Shown here: positions 1-6,782 of the stretch, piece after piece
Position numbering within the stretch: position 1 is the stretch's first letter
How the letters are laid out: every line of letters begins with the position of its first letter
Source: Apophysomyces variabilis
Lineage: Eukaryota > Mucoromycota > Mucoromycetes > Mucorales > Mucoraceae
DNA length: 10,708 nucleotides
NCBI GenBank assembly: GCA_002749535.1
Contig: MZZL01000137.1
Span: 1-10,708, forward strand
Direction of reading: 5' to 3'
The notes under the pieces: model-generated
Told to the model about the DNA's origin: nothing
Seen by the model: the letters and a program-made list of their open reading frames with translations, nothing else
Database searches by the model: none
Translations under genes and position numbers: made by a program

Positions 1-41
1 GCTTAAAAGCAGAAACGTGAACAATTGTCCATTTTTTGGTT

Positions 42-432
42 CCTGCTTTCACAGAAGCGCGTAGAAACCATCCACAGTCTGTTTCCTTTGTTGTGCTCGC
101 GCGCTGATATCCTTGCTAGACAATCCATGCATGTTTCTGTAATTGCCACCATCCGACACACTGGATATACACGTTTCTGTCGTTACTATGTTTAGTACTG
201 ACAGCAAATCTAAGCTCTTTAGCTTTGGCTTGAGTGATGTCCAAGGCTTCCTTCTTAAAGTCGTAAGTTGTATTTAATAAGTCAAGCATTGTTGTTTAGC
301 AAGAAAAACAACTTAAGAAAATTGGAGATCAAAGAATATAAATAGACCTTTTTAATATCTACGAGCCACTTCTAATATATGATCTTTTTGGTTTGTTATT
401 AGTTTATGATATCTCCTACACTTCCATATTGA
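42..432. repeat. 391-bp duplication, copy A (probable assembly overlap)
   Basis: This 391-bp block recurs at 434-824 at a constant offset of 392, and I found no difference by eye. The two copies are separated by one N at 433. An exact repeat that meets at a single N is what is left when two overlapping contig ends are scaffolded without being merged. The sequence is AT-rich at its right end. It carries a short minus-strand ORF of 57 codons (116-289) and a TATAAATA motif at 337-344. A real recent tandem duplication cannot be excluded. Confidence 0.9.
116..289 (-). CDS. possible small hypothetical ORF or first exon (57 aa)
   Basis: An ATG (287-289) opens 57 codons ending in TAG (116-118). The peptide begins MLDLLNTTYDFKKEALDITQ and continues as a charged, helix-like stretch (AKAKELRF) followed by a Trp-rich patch (VGWWQLQKHAW). 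The composition looks protein-like, but I recognise no family. A TATA-like element lies upstream on the minus strand (complement of 337-344). It could be the first exon of a gene that continues past the window edge, or a chance ORF. The same ORF recurs at 508-681 in the other copy of the repeat. Confidence 0.25.
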   Translation of the reverse strand: MLDLLNTTYDFKKEALDITQAKAKELRFAVSTKHSNDRNVYIQCVGWWQLQKHAWIV

Positions 433-433
433 N
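433..433. other. single ambiguous base (N) at the repeat junction
   Basis: This is the only N in the window, and it sits exactly between two copies of the same 391-bp sequence. I read it as a placeholder gap between two contigs rather than a miscalled base. Any open reading frame across it, such as a plus-strand frame at 393-587, is not meaningful. Confidence 0.85.
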
Positions 434-824
434 CCTGCTTTCACAGAAGCGCGTAGAAACCATCCACAGTCTGTTTCCTTTGTTGTGCTCGCGCGCTGAT
501 ATCCTTGCTAGACAATCCATGCATGTTTCTGTAATTGCCACCATCCGACACACTGGATATACACGTTTCTGTCGTTACTATGTTTAGTACTGACAGCAAA
601 TCTAAGCTCTTTAGCTTTGGCTTGAGTGATGTCCAAGGCTTCCTTCTTAAAGTCGTAAGTTGTATTTAATAAGTCAAGCATTGTTGTTTAGCAAGAAAAA
701 CAACTTAAGAAAATTGGAGATCAAAGAATATAAATAGACCTTTTTAATATCTACGAGCCACTTCTAATATATGATCTTTTTGGTTTGTTATTAGTTTATG
801 ATATCTCCTACACTTCCATATTGA
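434..824. repeat. 391-bp duplication, copy B (probable assembly overlap)
   Basis: This is the second copy of the block at 42-432, including the same minus-strand ORF (508-681). Copy B runs on into unique sequence at 825, while copy A is preceded by unique sequence at 1-41. The true locus is probably 1-41, one copy of the block, then 825 onward. Confidence 0.9.
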
Positions 825-870
825 TTGCAATATCCCTACAGACGGCGGAGGCAGATGTTCTCATAAGAAG

Positions 871-1000
871 CTCCACTATGGGACACTCCACTTGGGGACA
901 CTCCACCTGCTTATAGTAATCATCGTCACCTTTATTTTAGAAAGCGCTCAGAATTGGGGGGACTGGAGTGTCCCGTTGGAGTGTCCGCAGTAATTCCCGA
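871..1000. mobile_element. MITE-like repeat, copy 1, with tandem subterminal motifs
   Basis: The left arm has CTCCAC units at 871, 886 and 901, an exact 15-bp period (CTCCACTATGGGACA, CTCCACTTGGGGACA, CTCCACCTG). The right arm carries the reverse complement as GGAGTGTCC units at about 964-985 with a 13-bp period. The arms therefore form an imperfect terminal inverted repeat around a core of about 50 bp (TTATAGTAAT to GCTCAGAATT). A diverged copy lies at 9906-10083 with the same core and the same right end (GTGTCC, CAGTAATT). There is no coding capacity, so this is a non-autonomous DNA element. The exact ends and the target duplication are not resolved. Confidence 0.7.
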
Positions 1001-1278
1001 ATGCTTGCTATGGTCCATAAGGCTCCGGGCGGTCATATAAAATGATCGGGTTATCTATGGTCCCTAAGAAACTCGAAATTACAGTTTCGTGGTCCCTTTT
1101 TTTTTTAAGTTCTTGCGCTCGGAGTACTGTATTTTTCCTATTTATTTGCGCATTTCGCTATATTTTGGCTCCGTGACCATGTCTGGACCAATGGATTTTT
1201 TAATTGTCCGACGAATAAGATGTAAAAAAATTCAAGTGAAATTTGTATTTAAAGTATAAATTTTCCATTAGCAATAAA
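1001..1278. other. intergenic spacer with a small hairpin; no gene seen
   Basis: This lies between MITE copy 1 and the 3' end of the minus-strand transposase pseudogene. It contains CTATGGTCC-like repeats (about 1009 and 1056) and a short hairpin, GAAACT (1068-1073) against AGTTTC (1083-1088), followed by a T-run of about ten. I see no coding sequence and no AATAAA on the minus strand downstream of the pseudogene stop. Confidence 0.5.
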
Positions 1279-2418
1279 TTATCTTCGTCTTCTACATAGG
1301 TGTTGCCGTTGGCTTCCAGGGCAGTCAAGTTCTTGGCAAGTTTTACAGCGTCTTTGGAAAGATTTTCGCGGGCTGTTACCAGATGAATTATTCAAGCATA
1401 AAGTATGCTGCGACGCTGGGGTATTTGAGCTGGGATATGCTTGCGGGGCAGGTAAAAGGTGTCTATGCGGCGGTATAGGATTGGTAATAGTAGATGGTAA
1501 CAATGGAATTGGTAATATCGGCCGCAATTGCAAAGGAGGAGGGGGAGCAGCTTGCACAGTGGCATCTCGAGTGATTCTTACATGTTCAATTGCATGCCTC
1601 TCATTTGTAGTATTATGTAGCGAACTCTGAATACACTGAGCTTGCGTCCAACGAAGATGATAGCTGCGCAAAGCGTGTGGGCATTTATAAAACGTTGTAT
1701 TACCGTTTGCTTGTTCGTTCCATTCAATTGCGAAATCTGACCATCTTGCAACAGCTGGCTGACGGGTATCTTGATACTTAGGTATAAGTTGTGTAAACAA
1801 TCGCTTTTCTTCGTTTGTGCAGGTTGGGAGAAGTAGGTATTTTGTTCCCTGGCGATACGCCAAAAAATCTCGCATTTTGCGCAAATCATATTCACTTCGG
1901 GTATTGTGCGGTTGAAGACGGTATAGTTGCAAGTGTTGTTCGGGAATAGGACAGATGTCGTATGTAGATTCTTCTAGAAGAAAGAGAGCAGTGTTTTGCC
2001 ATCCACGCCAATGGATTGGCAACTGGTCATCAAGTTCAAGGTATAGACGCTGGATATCGTTTTTAAGCCATATGTCAAAGTGGCTGAAATATCTCCTCCC
2101 AGTACTGTTCACACTTCCCACCTAAGATCTAATATCAGTAAATTAACGCTTCATTTTTAGCACACATACATCCAGATTATGCCTGGTTCTGTATTCAGTC
2201 ATGGGATTGAAAGCGAACCTAGGAGATGCATTGTAGGCACCGAACCTGCGGATAACATTTTGGTGGACCCCGCCTTCTAGAGAGTTTGTACCTCGGATGC
2301 ACCGGTAGACCATGAGGCCATCGGAATCTCGGTATCGCTGGTGGTATAATGGTAAATCCTTTGGCTCACTAAGGTAGCCCTTGGCTACAACTCCAGAAAA
2401 TTTGCTGCTTCCTTCCAA
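1279..2418 (-). pseudogene. transposase C-terminal fragment with catalytic-Glu motif and Cys knuckle
   Basis: The segment at 2170-2388 reads AKGYLSEPKDLPLYHQRY and then RGTNSLEGGVHQNVIRRF. Its Glu (2275-2277) sits in a TNxxEG context like the third catalytic residue of ISL3- or MULE-type DDE enzymes (inference). A 48-nt intron (2122-2169, GTATGT to TTAG, branch CTGAT) joins RHNLD to VGSVNSTGRRYFSHFDIWL in phase 0. The codon at 2119-2121 is GTG and is a splice continuation, not a start. After about 190 further residues comes a Pro-rich stretch, then a terminal knuckle, RRCKTCQELDCPG and a last Cys before the stop. This end of the gene shows no lesion apart from the frameshift near 2387. Confidence 0.7.
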
Positions 2419-3260
2419 GCCTGCTCATGAAATAGAGGCTGTCCTGTCATGGTGCACTTCAACGGTCCAAACGTCATCAATACTTCATACACTGGCCGAA
2501 CTAACTGGTTTGGAGCAGGGACAACACGTCGAACTCTTGCTTGAATCCAAGCTTTCCGCCGACGTAACTCTAGGAAAGAGGTTTATTACACGTTAAAAGT
2601 GTCGACTTGTCTAACCTGTTTCGAAGGAAAGGTTTTTCGACTCTAACACTCTGGTGACCATGCTAACATCATCTTTATCCATCAGCAAGATACAGTCGGT
2701 CAACGTCCGTTGAAATTCCACCCTAAGACCGTGTTTCATTGAAACAGATATTTGCTTAAGAGCATGCCGCATATCTTGAACCACACGAGTGGTGACAGCC
2801 TCTGACGCTGTGGTTTGATTTTCCGTGTATCTTTTAAAAATTGGCGTAAGGAATTTTTGGCCGTTCTCTAGTGCCTGATTGTCAATAACCGAGCTTTCCC
2901 CACGCTGGTTAGGAAATTCACCCAGGTCTCCATCCTCGTCTATTTCTTCCTGGTCTTCTTCTTGATCTTCTACAATGCTCTCGTCTTCACTTCTCTCGTC
3001 TTCAATGGCTTCAGTGGAGAGTTCGCAACTAATGCTGGAGAGGCTGCTGCCCTGACTTTCAATTTGTCCCCTAGTTCGTTGTTAACTGTAGCACTATTGT
3101 ATATATGCTTTCTTACACTCGTAATGACTGAAGGCGAGCAATAATCCAAAATGGAGGATTGCCGAATGATGATAAGGGCTCCTCATCACATAATTGCAAA
3201 GATGCCGCTGGTGCAAGTACAGACGTAATTTCAATCACTATTCGTTGACGCGTAACAGTT
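2419..3260 (-). pseudogene. transposase fragment: post-DDE segment, acidic linker and pre-Glu segment
   Basis: The exon at 3119-3260 encodes IEITSVLAPAASL and SSFGNPPFWIIARLQSLR. After a 67-nt intron (3052-3118, phase 0) the exon at 2616-3051 encodes a strongly acidic linker (EDESIVEDQEEDQEEIDED) and a helical stretch up to ESKNLSFET. A 46-nt intron (2570-2615, phase 1) joins to LRRRKAWIQARVRRVVPAP and PLFHEQAWKEAANFLEL. The frame then hits TAG at 2385-2387; the continuation is one base out of phase (from 2388). No ATG starts these exons, which is why they are easy to miss. Confidence 0.6.
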
Positions 3261-4330
3261 CTGCCACAAAATATACTATAGGAATTTTATGCCGTATACT
3301 TATTTAATCATACAAAACAGTGTGGAGCAGTTTTGTACTTACCGAGGCTGAGCTTCGTTAATGATACGTCCACTAGCAACAGTACGAGTGCAATCATCAT
3401 TGAGAAGGACAACAGGAAGTCCCGGCGTAGGGTGGTCAATCGGAGAAAGCCCAAGTTCCGCCAAGGATCCAGACATCTGATAGCTCCGTGCATGTGGTAT
3501 ATCGTCCCTGAGCGACGGAAAACAATTTTCAAAGAATATCCTGTCACTATGTGCTTTGTCGGTGAACAACAGTTTCGGTGACGGATGTCCTAGCATTTGT
3601 AAATTATGTGCCAATTGGCTCATCGACCGCTTTATGTGCTCCATGGACGTTGTTGGGACAAACTGCTGGTCCCGAATTTCACCGTATTCGTTGTTCATAG
3701 TCAAAAGACCATCAAAGATTTTGAAACCGTCAATTTTACTTATGTGCTTTGGTACCTGCAGCAAACGTTTTATTTAGCCAAGTATCATACAGATAGCATG
3801 TCACCGAACGTACTTTGTGACTATGATCAACGTTAAGGATGGATGCTGACAGAGTGCTAGTGTGTTGGTGATGGTCCTTTGAATAGAACTCCACATAATC
3901 GCTGTACATATTTGTCAGGTATTTCGCGCTTGGTACTGCTCCACTGTAACCATTCTTATCTGGAAGTGCGGAAAAGGTTGGATTCTCCACTCTTTGTATA
4001 CTGAAGAAGGCATCCAAGTTTCCACGTCGTTGCTCGCTTGCCACTCGGCTTCTCTCTGTTACAAACTGCAGCTCAAGCCGGTCATGGCGAACATGATGAT
4101 TTCACTGATCGCCCGAGAAAATGGTCCGGGTCCCATTCATGAGTGGAAACAACTACGCATCTAATCATCAATTCCCGAGAAACAGCTCCACGGTGAGACA
4201 GAATAGCTGGGAATTCTTGAGACAAAGAGTGTGGAAGATTCTTGATGATCTCATTGTCATGACCCAAATACGAACGATTGCACCATTTGCTTTGGTACCT
4301 GTAGGACATGATATAGAAGTTGTCTTGGAT
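3261..4330 (-). pseudogene. transposase middle fragment: second half of zinc ribbon and DDE residues 1 and 2
   Basis: Reading resumes as IQDNFYIMSYRY, directly continuing the 5605 fragment. SKWC follows where a CxxC pair is expected, so one zinc ligand appears replaced by Ser. LSHRGAVSREL comes next, then two frameshifts and two stops, between which GPGPFSRAISE is still readable. The frame recovers as RLELQFVTERSR (about 4080-4045) and runs into GAVPSAKYLTNMY and NVDHSHK, where D at 3826-3828 is the candidate first catalytic Asp. A 58-nt intron (3756-3813, phase 0) leads to PKHISKIDGFKIF and KLLFTDKAHSD, with D at 3558-3560 as the candidate second Asp. The exon ends at 3343 on a GTAAGT donor; the intron is 3261-3342. 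Confidence 0.7.
4325..4330 (+). repeat. target-site duplication TTGGAT, left copy
   Basis: It is identical to 5605-5610 and immediately abuts the TIR starting at 4331. On the minus strand it reads ATCCAA and belongs to the host codons for Ile-Gln. Confidence 0.75.
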
Positions 4331-4362
4331 GGGTGACTATATTTTAGAGGTAACCCTCTTAG

Positions 4363-5274
4363 AGGTACCCCCCCCCGGATGGTTTGAGCCCTACAGGTCT
4401 ACCTCGTTTGCTTGCCTGCCGCATTTACCAGCAATTTATCCGACCATGTCTCGAATATGGCCTGGCTATCAGCACCTTTAGCGCTAGAGACATTAAACAT
4501 CTGGAAGCTGCACAGGACAACTGCCTGCGGATGATTTATGGTGGACATTGCACTTCTAGTACCAAGGTGATGCAACATATCGCCAAACTCCCTGCTATGA
4601 CCGATCGCATCTCCATCCTCCAAGCAAAGTTTATTCTCCGTTCGCTACATCTTCCCAATGATACCCTCATTTCTCTCCTCCTGCCCACCTTACTTGCCAA
4701 CTCTCAGAGCCACTGGCAACAATTGACCCGTACTCGTCTCTGGATTCAGCTCCCATCCCCCTACTCTGCCATCACCGCACGTACACTTAAACAAACCGCT
4801 CGACAGCTTCTACAGACCACATATGAGGCCCGATGCTCCCAGCCAGCGTCAAAGTTACTCCGAGCTTGCCGTCCAGCGTTGGGGATGGATCCGATCCTCT
4901 GGCTACCTATGGCTAACCATGAACGCAGTCGCTGCATTAGATGGCGGCTCGGATGGTTGCCTGGTAAACCGCAGCAATGCCAATGCAAAACAGGCCATAC
5001 CAGCAAATCCCATCTTACCACTTGCCTCCGCCTTCACAATCGACTCCACCTTCCACCTTCTGTCACTGCTGATCCGATCTCCTACATACTGAACCAGCTT
5101 CCAAAAGCTCGGCCCTCATCTGCACGGCGCCAAGCCTACTGGCGCTGCATCTGGCCCATCCTCTGCCAAACCCTTGTGCGAATCGACTACTACTGCCACG
5201 GAAAACCCTGCCCTCCATTTGACCCTGCCCTCGGACTCCCACTTCTGAAGTGGCTGGAAGACACTCCCCCTTGA
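4363..5274 (+). pseudogene. LINE reverse transcriptase, C-terminal remnant (about 300 aa)
   Basis: The frame is open from 4363 to the TGA at 5272-5274. There is no real start: the first Met-like codon (4384) is TTG, so this is a truncated ORF2-type protein. It has the post-catalytic 'thumb' signature of fungal LINE reverse transcriptases, with IYQQFIRPCLEYGLAI, then LEAAQDNCLRMIYGG, KVMQHIAKLPAMTDRISILQ and RWRLGWLPG. A C-terminal zinc-knuckle-like cluster follows (C199, C201, H205, H210, C214 counting from the codon at 4384). The catalytic palm (YADD box) and the endonuclease are missing. There are no internal stops, so the insertion is fairly young or recently copied. The similarity to Mucorales LINEs is from memory. 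Confidence 0.85.
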
Positions 5275-5320
5275 CCCGTCTTTATTATGATTATTAAAAA
5301 AAAACAAAAACAAAAAAAAA
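4372..5320 (+). mobile_element. 5'-truncated non-LTR retrotransposon (LINE), 3' end
   Basis: The fragment begins abruptly after a C-run and contains only the C-terminal portion of the reverse transcriptase protein. It ends with an A-rich tail at 5296-5320 (interrupted by two C), as expected for target-primed reverse transcription with 5' truncation. It lies wholly inside the TIR element at 4331-5604. I found no clear target duplication around it, so the exact 5' boundary (4363-4384) is uncertain. Confidence 0.8.
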
Positions 5321-5577
5321 GCCTCAGGATTCTTCTTCTAAAAAGTCATCTCTTTGTTTTCATTTTCATTTTCATATTCTTCCTCTACCCTTCTCCTTCC
5401 ATATAACTATCTTTTTGCCTTTCCCATCTTCAATTGTGTTGTTTCTCTTTCCCTTTTCCCTGTTCCACTGTTCAGGGTTTTTTTTAATGGACTGTTCCTT
5501 TACAGACCGGACGAGAGCAATTAGGCTTAAACAAGCGTGTGTTCACCGTCATAAATAAAAAATTAAAGATTTTCACC
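5321..5577. other. non-coding interior of the TIR element, right of the LINE
   Basis: This is a pyrimidine-rich spacer on the plus strand with a short TTTTCA repeat (three units, 5357-5375). It contains no open frame that I can support. A minus-strand frame across 5484-5720 reads through the TIR and is a by-product of the host transposase. Confidence 0.6.
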
Positions 5578-5604
5578 GTTACCTCTAAAATATAGCCACC
5601 CGTG

Positions 5605-5610
5605 TTGGAT
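5605..5610 (+). repeat. target-site duplication TTGGAT, right copy
   Basis: This is the partner of 4325-4330 on the other side of the TIR element. A shorter duplication (TTG only), with GAT as a degenerate part of the left TIR, is possible but less economical. Confidence 0.75.
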
Positions 5611-6078
5611 ATCAAAAACTCTCCTTGCAATAGGTCTATCTGCCCAGCCACGCACACGGAACTGTCCAGAGCAGTGAGGACATTTGAAGTCCTTCGTGAG
5701 GAGATGTACCAGCCATACAAACACGCGAGGATAATAAAGTGGCGATGGATCTAATCTTGTTTGCCCACGGAGAGCAAAGTAGGGACTGGGTGGTATTACC
5801 CAAAAAGTTTGATTGTCATAGCATTTGGGGAACTTCTTAGGCGACCGTTCCATTTCCTGCTTCAGTTGATCCCGTAGTTTGGCCAAATACCGGACATGGA
5901 GCGACTCCTCCAGCACTTCGTCATGACTACTATCTTCGCACAGCGAGTTTTCCTCCGATCTTGATCGGGTTTCATTCATTGGAACGTCCTCAATGCTATG
6001 CATTTCTACGGGTGAGCTATCTATTAATTTCAGTGTTAATATATGATACATAAGAGTGTTTAATAACAATAAGTACAC
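5605..6078 (-). pseudogene. transposase N-terminal fragment (DUF6729-like)
   Basis: This frame encodes an acidic leader (SEENSLCEDSSHDEVLEESL), then a conserved-looking block with FWVIPPSPYFALRG, a YYPRVFVWLVHLL hydrophobic stretch, the zinc-ligand pair CPHC, and ARRVFDIQ at the break. The frame then enters the right TIR of the inserted element and stops. The first 25 codons (before the ATG at 6001-6003) look unlike the rest and may be intronic or upstream sequence; ATTAATAG just upstream could be a splice acceptor. In related fungal proteins, as I remember them, the next residues are a DNFYIMSYRY-like stretch, which is found on the far side of the insertion at 4330. Confidence 0.7.
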
Positions 6079-6782
6079 ATACTGAAACTACACATTGACG
6101 ATAACGGAATCAGATTATATTAAACTTAGTTGCTGATAATAAATATGATCAACTTAATTACAAAAACTGGAACTATCATGGGCATTATATAGTCGATTTC
6201 TATGAAAACCAAAAGTATTTGCTTGTCCGGTTCTTTAGCTTTATATGGGAAAAATGCCTCCCCAAAAAGAAAGCTTTCTCCCGGTTCAACAAAGCATTGA
6301 TAACATTGACGCTCCGCACTTTGTTTACTCTTACAGTATACTTATAGACAGACATTTAAAGTGGCTTGAGGGTTACGGCCCAATTGGGAGCAATTCGTGA
6401 TAACTTTTCTTTACAGCTCGTGTAACGTACACCTCAAATTCCCATCAGCCTTTCTCTTTCCAATCAAACGTTCAAACCTTATTGTTTCATTCAATCACAG
6501 CATCAAATTTCCAGTTTTGCATCCAACCGAAGCGCGAGAAGTTCCAAAAGTTAGGATATAATGACTTAATGAGTGTTCTGTTTTAGACATGACATACCAA
6601 TTGATGTTCGTCAACGCCACACCAAAAGCTTCACGACAGCCAAAATTAAAAACAAAAAAAGTTCGGAGATCCAAAATAGGATCATTTCGCAATCTCGGCA
6701 TTTCTGTAGTTGTCTGACAACACTTTCCTTTCATTCTTGTATTCACACAATTTAAACAACTAATCAGTCCTATTCCTCCGCT
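6079..6782. other. 704-bp intergenic region upstream of the CRN gene
   Basis: This separates the 5' end of the minus-strand transposase pseudogene from the plus-strand CRN gene, so it is a divergent spacer and should hold the CRN promoter. I see a CCAAT box at 6460-6464 (about 320 bp before the ATG), a perfect 12-bp palindrome AGAAAGCTTTCT (6268-6279) and TATAAT-like AT-rich tracts (about 6557), but no TATA box at a convincing distance. The frames in it start with non-ATG codons and look random. Confidence 0.5.

Larger units (their letters stand above)
4331..5604. mobile_element. TIR element inserted in the transposase gene, carrying a LINE fragment
   Basis: The ends are inverted repeats of 24 bp with one mismatch (4331-4354 and 5578-5601), sharing CTATATTTTAGAGGTAAC. 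The right end may extend three more bases (GTG, 5602-5604). Both sides are flanked by TTGGAT (4325-4330 and 5605-5610), a 6-bp target duplication. Removing the element and one TTGGAT copy rejoins the host reading frame as FDIQDNFYIM, which is strong support for these boundaries. Just inside the left TIR is a 15-bp direct repeat (TTAGAGGTAACCC at 4344, TTAGAGGTACCCC at 4359) and a run of nine C. The element encodes no transposase, so it is non-autonomous. Superfamily not assigned. Confidence 0.8.
1279..6078 (-). pseudogene. multi-exon DDE-type transposase gene, disrupted
   Basis: Minus-strand fragments from 6078 down to 1279 read as one protein once five GT-AG introns are removed: 3756-3813, 3261-3342, 3052-3118, 2570-2615 and 2122-2169. 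Every junction keeps the reading phase. Domain order is an acidic N-terminus, a zinc-ribbon-like region, a DDE core, an acidic linker, an RGTNSLEGGVH motif, and a C-terminal Cys knuckle. From memory this matches a fungal transposon-derived family whose N-terminus is annotated DUF6729. Relatives often also carry a 3'-5' exonuclease domain, which I do not see here. Lesions: a TIR element at 4331-5604; a frameshift near 4165 followed by in-frame TAG (4161-4163) and TGA (4137-4139); a frameshift near 4101; and a one-base frameshift near 2387. The gene is therefore non-functional as assembled. The exact family and the true start (6078 or the ATG at 6001-6003) are uncertain. Confidence 0.75.

Noticed and set aside
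393..587. plus-strand ORF of 64 residues spanning the N
   Set aside because: It crosses the artificial junction at 433 and exists only because two copies of the same block are joined.
871..1000. CRISPR-like array, because of the regularly spaced CTCCAC units
   Set aside because: There are only three short units with no unique spacers, the right arm is the reverse complement, and the context is eukaryotic.
1578..1895. minus-strand ORF of 105 residues
   Set aside because: It overlaps the transposase C-terminal frame and has no recognisable motif; it is a shadow.
3308..3836. several overlapping plus- and minus-strand ORFs of 70-82 residues
   Set aside because: They lie over transposase exons in other frames and have low-complexity, random-looking products.
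4384..4386. start codon for the LINE reverse transcriptase
   Set aside because: The codon is TTG and sits in the middle of a conserved region; the protein is 5'-truncated, not newly initiated.
6495..6755. ORFs on both strands upstream of the CRN gene
   Set aside because: The plus-strand one starts with GTG and neither has a motif or neighbour that supports it; the region is better read as the promoter spacer.
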